Shown: positions 10,178 to 20,378 of the stretch, in pieces | Layout of the letters: each line of letters starts with the position of its first letter | Numbering within the stretch: the stretch's first letter is position 1 | DNA from: Triatoma infestans | Taxonomy: Eukaryota > Arthropoda > Insecta > Hemiptera > Reduviidae | Direction of reading: 5' to 3' | Length of the DNA stretch: 64,000 nt | Assembly (NCBI GenBank): GCA_011037195.1 | Contig: JAAEAF010000210.1 | Coordinates: 1 to 64,000 of the forward strand | The notes under the pieces: model-generated | Database searches by the model: none | What the model was told of the DNA's origin: nothing | What the model saw: only the letters and a program-made list of their open reading frames with translations | Program-made: the position numbers and the translations under genes

Positions 10178-11044
10178 TGCTTTATTTCATAATGACAAAG
10201 TAAATACAAAATTACATTCTTGACATTCTACGGCATAGTAAGTAAAACCGTCTGCCGGAGGTTGATAATGGCGAAGAAAAATAAAATAATAAATAAATAA
10301 AAAAATGAAAAAAAGAGAGAGAAAGTAATAATAATAATGACATGAAATACTTGACAAACAAAAATGATAATCGCTCAAAGATGATCACAAAAGGAATAAT
10401 ATTATGAAAATACCTATATTATTTTATAATAATTCAAATGTATATAGCTAATGATTGTGATTAAAAATAAAAAATTACAGAATGAAGATAAAAGTTATCT
10501 AACACAACAATAGAAACCGGGCCAATCATAGTAGTTAATTAAATAAAATTGAAACATTTGATTGACATTACATAAGAAACAAAATATGGATACTAAATAA
10601 TAGAAACTAAGTAAAGTTAGATTCTCTTTAACTAAATTTTGGCGATAAATCCAAGATTGCTGCGCAAATTTAATAAGTCTCATAAAATTTTTCCTATTAA
10701 GAATCTGAACTAGCTGATCCTTTGATAATGTTTTTGCACCTAAATAGAGATATCTGAATTCGGAAAGTATAGGACAAACCCCCAAAAAGTTGGAATATAT
10801 CCTCCCTCACGCGGAGATTACACAAAGAGCAGCAACTAGGCTCTCTTTCAAACCAAGGGTTATAATTTAAATAAAGTAACTCACATCGTAACTTAAAAAA
10901 ACCAACCCAAATCGATGAGTGAAACTTCCACTGTGCTAGACTCTAAATTTAAAACGTCTAAAGAGTATTTGTTGTGGTGGTTGGTTCCGCAGAGCTGGAA
11001 AGCATCAGAGACATTTTCCGTGGTAGCCTGCTTCATTTTGTGGT

Positions 11045-11082
11045 CATCGACCGGTTTCGGGCGTTCGCCCATCTTCAGGATG
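11045..11082 (-). ncRNA. Hammerhead ribozyme motif, minus strand
   Basis: On the minus strand: CATC, core CTGAAGA, one bulged T, stem II GGGC-GAAC-GCCC, GAAA, a two-base-pair stem III with AC-CG-GT, then C, with cleavage predicted between that C and GATG (plus 11049|11048). GATG closes stem I with CATC. All conserved core positions C3 U4 G5 A6 G8 A9 G12 A13 A14 are present. The very short stem III with self-complementary ACCGGT fits the dimer-type hammerheads described for Penelope-like elements. Confidence 0.75.
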
Positions 11083-11186
11083 CGTTTTCCAGACAGTGTG
11101 ACAACACAGACCGCATAGAGTACCTTATTTAGTGTGAAACTAAGTTACTCTATGAGAGTCTGTGTTGTCACACTGTCTGAAAAACG

Positions 11187-11224
11187 CATCCTGAAGATGG
11201 GCGAACGCCCGAAACCGGTCGATG
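11187..11224 (+). ncRNA. Hammerhead ribozyme motif, plus strand
   Basis: Mirror of the motif in the left arm. CATC (11187-11190) pairs with GATG (11221-11224) as stem I. The core CTGAAGA is 11191-11197. Stem II is GGGC/GCCC with a GAAC loop (11199-11210), followed by GAAA (11211-11214). Stem III is AC/GT closed by CG, and C17 is 11220. Cleavage is predicted after 11220. The core is complete. The extra T after A9 is shared with the variant at 61023. Confidence 0.78.
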
Positions 11225-11655
11225 ACCACAAAATGAAGCAGGCTACCACGGAAAATGTCTCTGATGTCTAAAGAGTAGTTTAAATCTCTAAACAAGGTCA
11301 ACCGGAAAGACTGACGGGCTCTCTGTTCACATTCCTCATAATGCCTCGTTCTCAAACATTGCACCATGGTCGACAACTGACCTTGCCACTTGTCAAAACT
11401 ATCCAACCCTGAATCAAACTCGCAAAAATATTTTTCAGCCTTCTATGAACAATCTTATTTTTCCCTCCGTTAAACTAACGTAAATAATGATCCCAAGTAT
11501 CCATAACTGGCAAACGCTGACGAATTTGCTGAAGATCTGGGCTTCTATACAAACCTAGATCGCAGAGCTTTTTTTATTATTAAATAAATTCCATTCTGTA
11601 CTGTCCCATTTTTACTTGTCAAGGCAGCATTTATAGCTGGGTCAAGATATAATAC

Positions 11656-12000
11656 TGCAATAAGATCCTAAGAGAGGGCTCTAAAGCAGATAGAGTGGGA
11701 CACGAAGTTGAGAATCTTACTCGCTACTTAGGCCAGACTAGAGTGGGAGACTGTCTTTATATACAGTAGCGCTAGCTCTGCAGGGGACAGTGTTTAGAAC
11801 AGTTTATACAGAGTTACAACGCGTCAGCAACCAACTACTACCTTTCTCCTTCATTAACTCTAAATCTTTCACTATCGATTTCTCTTATATGTGTAAAGTC
11901 CTGGCAGTTTGCGTTACTTCTTGATTATACAGTGTTCAGCATTATTTCCAGTTTATTTATCTCTTAAACCTAATTCTCTCCTTCTCATAATCATTATAAA
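11656..12000 (+). mobile_element. Solo LTR, family 2 (about 345 bp)
   Basis: It runs from TGCAATAAGATCC to TCATTATAAA, homologous along its length to the LTRs at 28559 and 55558, whose ends are better kept (TGTAATAGG...ATTATACA). A degenerate TATA-like box lies near 11758, and the GTAAAGTCCTGGCAG segment is shared by the family. No internal coding region adjoins it, so it is a solo LTR. It ends only 56 bases upstream of the exon at 12057. Confidence 0.75.
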
Positions 12001-12056
12001 GAAGGAATACATTTCAAACATATTGATAGAACGTTCATAATTTTCTTTATTTGCAG

Positions 12057-12254
12057 GGCAGAGGATTAGTTCAAGTTCAAACAATGAACTTTGAAGAGTT
12101 ACTTAAAAATACAAAAAAGCTTTTAGATGAACAGGCCAAAGAGGTGACTATTCTTCATGATCTGAAAAGAGAAGAATTAACGATTCTCTTTAGGGAATAC
12201 AAAGAGAAAATTATTCGAAGTTTGATTGAAACTGGTCAACAAATTGAAGAAGAG
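12057..12254 (+). CDS. Internal exon, type A module (66 codons), copy 1
   Basis: The acceptor TTTGCAG ends at 12056. The exon starts GGC AGA and ends GAA GAG before the donor GTTGGT at 12255, which is weaker than GTAAGT. Phase is 0 at both ends. The product has NFEELLKNTKKLLDEQA, then LKREELTILFREYKEK, then LIETGQQIEEE. It aligns end to end with the exons at 27335 and 60671; shared features are F-x2-L-x2-N-x-K-x-L-L-D, an EY/EH-x-E/D-K-L core and the (I/L)-x-E-E end. It is predicted to form two or three amphipathic helices and has no Cys or hydrophobic segment. The 5' neighbour module is type B at 1800, the 3' neighbour type B at 13309. Function unknown. Confidence 0.8.
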
Positions 12255-13308
12255 GTTGGTAAAAAAAAAAATTGAAAATAATATTTTACAATTAAAATGA
12301 GCTAGTGGTAAATATAAAAACTTAATTCATGAACAATTCTGATTATTGTTAAGATGTGAGTTATTATTTGACTGAAATGATTAAAAAATATTAATACTTA
12401 TTATTTAAAGATTGAGTAGAAACCAAAGTTTGAAGAAAAATAAATTATTTTTTAATTCATTTATGAAAAGGTATTCAGTGTGATGGATAGGATTATGATT
12501 ACAGTAGGAAGAGAGCTCTGGCCGCAGAGTTGGGAATTATAACTAGATAGGTTAGGAATATTTGAGGCAGTACTATTAGAAGAGGCTAATTAATTTTCAT
12601 ACAGCACTTTTAATGATAAAATAATTAATACTGTAGTTAAATATAATTTGCATTTAATAGAGACATAAGAATATTTAATAATAGGTAGTAAAAGGTTTAA
12701 AATAGCGCAAGTTTTGAGGTTCCTTCTCTTAATAAGATATCTACCATAGGTTGTTTCTTGAGAGAAATACAATGGTTTTTTTGTGAGTACTTTTTGTTAA
12801 TATTAGATATTTCCATATTTTACATTTTTATAGTTGAGGTGTATTCTTAATTCTTCCTTTACCTTGCAATATTAGCAACAGTTTAAAATATTTCAATTTG
12901 CTATATTATAACTCGTATTATATAGAATACTTTTTTATTTATACTTTTTTTTGTTTTATTTAGTATAATTTTTTATACTTTTAGAAAAAGAGAAAAAAAA
13001 AATGAGATTTTATTTTAACATTTATTTTAGAAATTTAATTTTATCCCATTTTGAGATTAAAAACTGATTATTACTGACTTTTCACTCATTCAATATACTT
13101 TTATTTATCTCTAATATAATAATATTAGATTTATATCCTATTTGTCATTATAATAAAATTTTTATTTGAAAAAAGTAGGTGATGCGCTAATTTGGAACAG
13201 GAATAATGATATAATGTATATAATGATAATTTATGAATAATAATTCCAAATTTTCTATTACTTCTGAAGAATGGCTGATTAATTATTACAAAGTAATTTG
13301 TGTTTCAG
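12255..13308. other. Short intron between type A and type B exons
   Basis: About 1.05 kb, the shortest module intron in the window and the only one free of a recognisable transposon. Very A/T-rich. It ends in TTTGTGTTTCAG, nearly identical to the acceptor in front of the exon at 1800, so acceptor-side intron sequence was copied along with the exon. Confidence 0.7.
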
Positions 13309-13560
13309 TTTAAATCCGAACATGATCTCCATTTATTTGTAGAAAATCTCAAAACTAAATTTAATAAAGAGATCGCTAAACTAACCATTGCTGACACTGG
13401 GGACATAGCGAAATCTTTGACAAATAGTTGGGACTCATTGACGAAACTGATGCAACAATTAGATGATGATTTTAAGAAAGCCGGTGGAGATAAACAAGAA
13501 CTCGAAAAATACTTCGTACTTTTACTTATTAGATTGAAGCAAAGCGCCGAAGAATTTCAG
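13309..13560 (+). CDS. Internal exon, type B module (84 codons), copy 2
   Basis: The acceptor GTGTTTCAG ends at 13308 and the donor CAG|GTATTT follows 13560. 252 bases are open, phase 0 at both ends. The product starts FKSEHDLHLFVENLK and contains AKSLTNSWDSLTKLM, AGGDKQELEKYF and RLKQSAEEFQ. It matches the exon at 1800 at about 48 of 84 positions and has identical length. Differences are spread over the exon and mostly conservative in the helical core, as expected for duplicates kept under selection. Function unknown. Confidence 0.82.
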
Positions 13561-13617
13561 GTATTTAATTAGATTATAAAATTATCCTAAAAATTAAGTT
13601 TCAGTAGATTATAAAAT

Positions 13618-15310
13618 AACTTAGATTAGATTAGATTAAAAGCGAGCGGGGGAGGAAGCCTCATTCCACTGCGACCTGCAAATCGAGGTCTATTGTGGAT
13701 CCCCTTTAAATTACAGCACAAACCCACAGCTTTGGCCTCCTGATCAATCGTAGCATAGCTGAGAGCGGCTCCGTCATGAAGCTTCTAGCTTCGGGATTGC
13801 CTGTCCCCAATTGAAGAAACCTAATCCTCGCCAGGCCGGCGCACTCACAAAGGATGTGCGCCGGGGTTTCTTCCTTTATCTTGCAGAATCGGAATACCGC
13901 ACTACCCGCAAGTTGTAGGTGGTGCATGTGTCTGTTCAGCCTACAATGCCCTGTTAGTAGACCCACAATTAACCTTATATCCCTTCGGGTCTGGCTCAGT
14001 AGGTGTCTGGTAAATTTAGGCAAATGTCTTTTGATGAAGAGCTTTGCCTGCCTCTGTCCTGGTGTTCCCTCCCACCAACGCAGACGCTGATCTTCTATCC
14101 ACCCCTTGATAGAAGTTTGGATGAGGCTCCTGGACAAGCCGCAGAAGGGTTCGGGGCCTATAAAGGTATCCTGCAAACGCTTCCTCGCTAAGGCATCCGC
14201 CCTCTCATTGCCCAGAAACCCCGCATGTCCCGGCACCCAGGCGAGTGTCAGTTTATGCCGAATACCCAACTCGGTGAGGGCAAGTAGGCAATCCCACACC
14301 AGTCTTGAGACTATTTAGTGTGCGGAAAGTGCCTTCATGGCTACCTGACTATCGGAATATATGGCCACTCTTCTACCCACTATACTTTGCCTTATAATCA
14401 CCCTAGCGCAGAGTTGTACCTCCACGGCTTCAGCCTGAAAGACCGTGGCGTACTTCGCTAGGCTGACCTTTATTTTAACTTTAGGCCTGCCCCCATAGAC
14501 CCCAGCTCCGACCCCAGTTGGAGTTTTGGATCCATCTGCATACCAGATCGAGTTACCGAACAGGGGTGGGTCACAGTCCCATTCGCCTCTGCTCGGTATA
14601 ATAATATGGAAGTTATTTTCGAAATAATACCCAGGAACCATCCAATCAGTTGGCATCCCAAGAAGATGGTCCGCCTTGATTTCCTCGATCAACCTCTGGT
14701 TATTACGATCATGCCTAGAGGTGATGAGAGGCTGCCCCTGCAGGAGCCTATGTATTCCCATTCTGGCTTCGCCTTGAACGAGACTGTGTAGTGGTGGCAA
14801 ATTGAGGAGGACTTCCAACGCAGTCGGGGTGGTTTTCATGGCCCCCGTGGAACCCAGGCATGCTCGCCTTTGGACCCCACCAAGCCTTTCCACCGCCCCC
14901 TTCTGCAGTGTCTTGGTCCACCAAACCACCGACCTATGTGACCATGCGTCTGATGATCCTGGTATAGATCCATAGTGACAAACTTGGGCGCAAGCCTCAG
15001 TTTCTCCCACAAAGACGCCTGCACCTACTAAATGACGCATCGGCCTTGTGAGAAATTTTGTCAATGTGTTGATTCCAAGTGAGTCTGCGGTCAGAAGTAA
15101 CACCAAGGTACTTAGTCTCCATCGCAAATGGAATCGGAGTGTGCCCAAGTGATGGTGGCCTAAGGCCTTCCAACTTGTGGCGTAATGTGAAAGGAACTAT
15201 TACGGTTTTATGGAGGTTTATGGACAAGTCCATAAACAAAACTGGCGCAACTTTCAAGAAGTTTTGCGGGGGGGGGTGGTATTTTATGAAGTTTAAATTC
15301 TCCAGTTGAT
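13618..15310 (-). pseudogene. R1-like LINE 3' half: RT end, RNase H, C-terminus
   Basis: On the minus strand, 15300-15000 encodes the end of RT (ETKYLGVTSDRRLTWNQHI). 14990-14700 encodes the linker (WWTKTLQKGAVERLGGVQRR), and 14560-14200 an RNase H with WYADGSKT, FQAEAVEVQL, IYSDSQVAMKAL and GNERADALARKR. A C-terminal region with FCGLSRSL, LIVGLLTGHC and PAHILCEC follows. One in-frame stop (about 14307) and at least two frameshifts break it. The 3' end carries a (TCTAA)n-like tail (13622-13640). 5'-truncated. Confidence 0.88.
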
Positions 15311-15639
15311 GTATAATAATTATAGACAAGCAAACATTTAAGTAAAAATTATATTGGAAGAAAAATTTGTCAGTTAAATCTTATAATAACTTTTACGTTA
15401 TACCTTAACTTGTCTTAACTAAACTTGTCTTAAATCTTGGGAAATTTTTTTATTAATATTAACTTGTTATTTTAAGGCATTTTCAGATTATTTCCATAGT
15501 CATCTTTCTTGTTTTGCGTCAATAAGTTTCATAAAATTTAGATACGAAAATAAATTCGAAAACATCAGTCATTCGACCATCCTTTTTACCTTCTCTTATT
15601 GTTTTGAACACGTGCCGATTGTTCAAACTTAGTAATGTT

Positions 15640-18600
15640 TGTGATGTGATCTGATCAAAATTGTAAGTGTTTATGATGTGAAAAATGTTGAGTGAAGACT
15701 AATCTCAACAGTGCAATATTGAATACAGAACTGAATCTAATAAATTATAATATATATTTCGTGCGGACGGAAGTGCTAATAATACTAGCAGCAAGAAAAC
15801 CGGAGATGGAGTACTTATAGCAATTAAATCTTCTCGGACAGCCAGGTGGCGCTGAATGCTCTTCGGGCGTTCAGAATCATCTCCCCTTTGGTCAGGGAGT
15901 GCAGAGACTCCCTGGAGACATTATCCCGGCACAATAAAGTGCGGCTAATATGGGTGCCCGGGCATAAGGGGATTATGGGAAATGAGATAGCCCACCAACT
16001 GGCCAGGGAGGGAGCGAATACTCCCTTCCCTGGACCGGAACCTGCTCTAGGGGTGGCCAAAAGTATGGTAAGAGCGGCTCTGAGAGATTGGACTCGGAGG
16101 GAACATAACCGATACTGGAGGCTGAGTACTGGAGCGAAACACGGCAAGATGGCTATGCCAGAGCTGTGTGATAAAAGAACCAGACACATCCTGGGGTTAA
16201 GCAGGTATCAGATTTCTCTGATAACGGGCCTGTTTACTGGGCATGGCAGGTTCAGAAAGCATCTGCACAAGGTGGGGTTGTTGGAAGTAGAGCCCTTGTG
16301 CAGGCTATGTCAGGAGGAGGAAGAGACGGCCTCTCACCTGTTGTTTGATTGTGTTGCAATCGCTAGACTGAGGTACGAGATCTTCGGCACGCTGAGACCG
16401 GAGGAAATCGTGCTCCAGGAGGGACTGGTAGGGAAGGTTCTGGACCTCATGAAGAGGGGGGGCTTCCGCTACTAGGTTTTAGGGGTTGGCACAATAAGCC
16501 TCATTGGGAGGCTGCGGTGCCTGGGTCTCAGTCCCCCCCTGCAGCATTCTATTCTATAGCAATTAAAGGTAATATTAAGGCTGAATTAATTAATGTACCC
16601 GAATTTAACGTTGAACAAGTATTTGTTAGAATCATAGCAGGTAGCTTTAAAATACTGTTTGGTTGTGTTTATATTCCGCCAGCTTCGACCAAGCATTTAT
16701 ATCAAGATCACTGTGATACTATTGAAAGGCTGTCTACAGTCACTTCCTTTTTTATACATTAGTAATTGCTGGTGATTTTAACATACCTTCAATTAATTGG
16801 AATAGTCTTTCAGATAGCTTATCTAGTTAAGTCCAGTTACTTACACTTATATGAACATGCGCCAGAGTAATAATGTGCTTAACAATAGAACGTAGTTCTC
16901 GACTTGGTATTATGCTCTGACTGTAACCTTCAAGTTTCAATTGCTGTTGACCTTTTGTTTAAAATTAAAGCTTGTCATCCACCGTTACAATATTCATTAG
17001 ACATATTTAATGAAAATATGAAGTCAATGGAATAGTGCATTTCAGTGTGTGATTACAAGAACTGTGATTTTATAACTGTGAGTCACTATATTGATTCAAT
17101 AGACTGGGCCCACAACTCTTCACAATTTAGATGTGGACAGTAGTTTTAATATTTTCTACATACATTACAAAATGCTACTGCATATAATACGCCCAGCAAG
17201 AGAATATTAGATTCCAAATTTCCTGTATGGTTCATCTCAGATATAAAGAAACTTGTATTCCGAAAAATTTCACACATTTTATCTATAAGAATACATCTAA
17301 GAAGGAGGATTATCTTGAATTTGCTAAACACAGAACTCAGTGCAAATTTCTGGTTAACACTGCTTATAAGGAATATAAAAACGATATTGAGAACTGTATC
17401 ATCAATCCTGCAGAAAACGATAATAGTAGAGTGATAAAGTTCTGGAATTACATCAACTCTCTAAAACAAATCTAATTCCTTAGCAGAATCCATGTTTCTC
17501 GATAACATTGTCTCAATCCAATCCACAAACAATAGCTCATCTATTTGCTTACCATTTCTCAAGTGTTTATACATCCGACAGCAAACCAGAAGATGCTTCA
17601 AATCATCCATCTTTTAATTCAGTGAATATATCTTCATTAACCACAGACTTTTTTCAAGTGGTTGAGAAACTTGCCTTGGTAAAGGAGAATAAAAGTTCAG
17701 GACCCGACGGAATTTCGCCTCGGATTCTTAAAAATTGTTGTGCTTCATTAGTACCAATTATAACTATATTATTTAATAAATCTCTATCTGCAGACAAATT
17801 TCCAGAAGCCTTCAAGTCAAGCTATATCGTACCTATTCACAAAGATGGTGAAAGATCCAATGTTAAAATTTATAGACCTAATTGCATACAGTCATCCTTA
17901 GCCAAAGTATTCGAATCTCTAGTTATAGATAAAATAATTTCTGACATTAACAGTACAATTATTCCGGAACAACATGGTTTCCACTCTGGCCGGTCAACTC
18001 TCACGAATCTATTGCTATTCCAGGACTATACTTTGAAATCCTTCTCTACATCGAATCAAGTAAACATGATATTTACTGATTTTTCGAAAGCATTCGATAC
18101 AGTTGATCAATACATCCTTCTTGGTAAACTCCAAACCTACAGTATCCATGGAACGCTTCTCGAGTATCCGGAAGAATACAAATAGCAAAAATAAAATCAC
18201 ACATTTCAACAAAGTTCTTGGCATCTTCAGGTGTACCACAAGGTTCTCATCTTGGTCCTATACTCTTCAAAATTTTTATAACGACATTGCCGTAATCACC
18301 AATAATAGTAGTGTTCCGTTGGCTTTTTTTTTTTGCGGTTGATCTAAAACTTTACTCCAAGATTGCTTCTATAGAGGTGTTTAGATAAGCTTCAAGAATG
18401 GTGCATCAATAATAATATGAAACATAATATTACAAATGCAGAGTTATGACTTTCCATAGAATAAAGCAACCAATCATGTATAAATACAATATTTCTGGTG
18501 TTTAGTTGGAACGGGTGGGTCAATACAAGGATCTCGGAGTTCTTATGGAACCTGATCTCAAATTTGTGACGCATTTCAATTCTATCATAGGCAAGGCGTA

Positions 18601-19240
18601 CAAAAGTCTTGGATTTATATCAAGATCTTGCAAAAGTATCCAACAACGTAATGTTCCGTATCTGCAACGTATGTATCTGTTCCGTGTTCGACCAATTCTT
18701 GAGTACTGCTGTGTAATCTGGTGTCCTTATCACAACAGCCACGTAAAAAGATTTGAAGCGGTGCAGAATCGTTTCCTTCGTATTGTTCACCATAGATACT
18801 TCCCAGGCGACACCATCAACTATGAAGATCTTAGATTGTACCTTCAAATTCAAAATTTAGATTTGCGTAGACAACTTGCTGATTGTATTTTTATTTTCAA
18901 AATTATTCACCATTTTATTGATTGCAACAACTTATTATACCTCTTAAATTTTAATATTCCTAGATGTTCCATTAGACAAAAAATAACTTTTAATATTTCC
19001 TATTATGACTCTGATTACGTTAAATGGAGTCCTAGAATGTTGCGCCAATTAAATAACTTCTCTATTGATATTTTTAATATGAACTTGAGAAAATTTCAAA
19101 AATTATTAGTTAATTTTATGTTATCTATTTGTATATTTTATATTGTATTTTTGTATAGTGAATTATTTGTGTTTAATGTTCTCTATTATGTACTTTAGTA
19201 TTTTATTTACTTTTGTATAATTATTAATATGTATTTTCGT
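15640..19240 (+). pseudogene. CR1/Jockey-group LINE, split by another LINE piece
   Basis: Coding order on the plus strand is an endonuclease start (GDGVLIAIK at about 15800), the insertion at 15829-16554, then the rest of the endonuclease (FGCVYIPPAS, VIAGDFNIPSINWN near 16765). After a degraded stretch comes reverse transcriptase: SSGPDGISPRILKNC at 17697, VPIHKDGERSNVKIYRP, FTDFSKAFDTVDQ, and GVPQGSHLGPILF at 18230. The catalytic YxDD box around 18340 is destroyed. The thumb and C-terminal part (18506-19198) are long and open. There is no RNase H. Many stops and frameshifts show a dead copy; the family name is approximate. Confidence 0.82.
15829..16554 (+). mobile_element. 5'-truncated R1-like LINE tail with 13-bp target duplication
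   Basis: It is flanked by TATAGCAATTAAA at 15816-15828 and 16555-16567, which restores the endonuclease reading of the host LINE when removed. The insert is a 726-base 3' piece encoding half of an RNase H (FSDSQVALNAL, WVPGHKGIMGNEIAHQLARE) and a C-terminus with PALGVAKSM, SLITGLFTGHG and ASHLLFDC, open from 15846 to 16475. The GNE-AD motif reads GNEIAHQL, so the last catalytic Asp is His. There is no poly(A) tail; it ends CTGCAGCATTCTATTC. Confidence 0.9.
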
Positions 19241-19882
19241 TTGTAAAAATATTTTAACCGGAAATGCCACTTTACTCAATAATTCTTTTCAGTTTTTTGG
19301 TGATTTTCTCAAAAAGCTGCTCCAAAATTCATGTAGCTAAGTGCACTTTTGGGGGAGGGGTGGAATTAGGTTTTCCTCAAAATTGCTATTTCAGTTTACT
19401 ACACAATTCTAAATTATATAATTAGAATTAAATATATTGTTTAAATTGCGACTTTGAAGAAAATCCGATGACCGGAAGTACGTTTTTACTGAAAAGTATT
19501 TTTCTTTTGCTATTTTCTCTTATACGCCTCCAACGATTTTTTTTAAAAGTAATTATGTGAACTACACATAAAAAAAGCTATAACTTTTATTTGAAACATT
19601 TCTTCGAGTAAAGTCATTCAAAGGGGGCTTTTGGGGAAGAGGGATTATGTTTTCGTCTAAAGTGCTGTCATAGTTGATTATAATATCCAAACAAAATCAA
19701 TTAGAAATAAATACATTGCCAAAACTCCTAGTTTCCAACAAAAAAAAAAATAGTAAACCGGAAATGCGTTTTTACTAAACAGTTCTTTTTTTCAGCTTTC
19801 GCGATTTTCTTCATAAAAAAAAACCGACGAATTGCATTAAATTTGGTAAATTAACAAGAAAATTTGTCAATTACAATTTTGA
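19240..19882. repeat. ~290-bp-unit repeat, left part, interrupted by the I-like LINE
   Basis: Tandem units start at about 19254, 19469 and 19755 with AACCGGAAATGC-like motifs, as at 245-1031. The repeat is cut at 19882 by the LINE and resumes at 26547, where the block ATTACAATTTTGA is repeated and followed by AAGAAATAGTTGTG and CACCAGATTTG up to about 26612. Confidence 0.75.
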
Positions 19883-20378
19883 GTATAGCGCACCAACAGG
19901 TAAACTTGAGCTCCCCACCACACACACTCACTCACACCTGAACACTCGACACTTTACAGACGACCACACACACTGCATGAACAAGGACACGCACTCGTCG
20001 AGAGTTCAGAGTATAAATACCTCTCCCTCGTGCTTGCCGGCACGAGGCTTTGGGGCTAGGGTGGAAAAGAAGGTCCTGGACATTGAGGGAAACGATCGAT
20101 GACCTGCGGGCATCCAATCCCAACACATGTCTTTGGCCTCGACTTCACCCGAGAGCTCTACCTGGGGGATAGCCCGACCCCAGGAAGGCTAGGGAATTCC
20201 GCCTCAGGTGGGTTCCTAGGGTTAGGAGGGGGCGCGGGTCGACGCCATTGCGTTGGACTGCCGCCTTTCGTGGCACCCGACTATATCGTGTGCGATGGCC
20301 CACCCGGAAAGTAACCGGGTCCACTTTGAGCGTCCGAGGAGGCGGGGTCACGTATATTGACGAATATTAAGTTTTGTT

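Larger units (their letters stand above)
10968..11266 (-). repeat. Palindromic Penelope-type element with hammerheads in both arms
   Basis: Two arms of about 108 bases (left about 11003-11110, right about 11159-11266) are almost perfect inverted copies around a 48-base centre that is itself partly palindromic. Flanks carry an 11-bp direct repeat, TCTAAAGAGTA (10957-10967 and 11267-11277). One end has an extra 35 bases that on the minus strand read as a CCAACCACCACAACAA tail. Target duplication plus a (CAA)-like tail suggests insertion by target-primed reverse transcription. No coding region is present. Terminal repeats with hammerheads are known from Penelope-like elements, and that is the basis of the family call. 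Confidence 0.75.
10141..11640 (-). mobile_element. LINE 3' region, minus strand, with (ATT)n tail
   Basis: On the minus strand the element ends in AATAAAGC followed by an (ATT)n tail (10150-10178). Upstream it encodes the C-terminal part of a LINE polymerase protein: around 11400-11280 a segment with RARQSFRLTLF, and around 10860-10680 a cysteine-rich SCCSLC motif. A palindromic element is inserted at 10968-11266 and splits this coding region. Several frameshifts show it is dead. The 5' part is cut by the LTR at 11656. Confidence 0.65.

Noticed and set aside
1800..13560. Assigning the A/B modules to apolipophorin-III or another known amphipathic-helix lipid carrier
   Set aside because: Only composition and helix character are alike. 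I see no family motif, and repeated exon pairs are not a feature I know for that family. Left as unknown.
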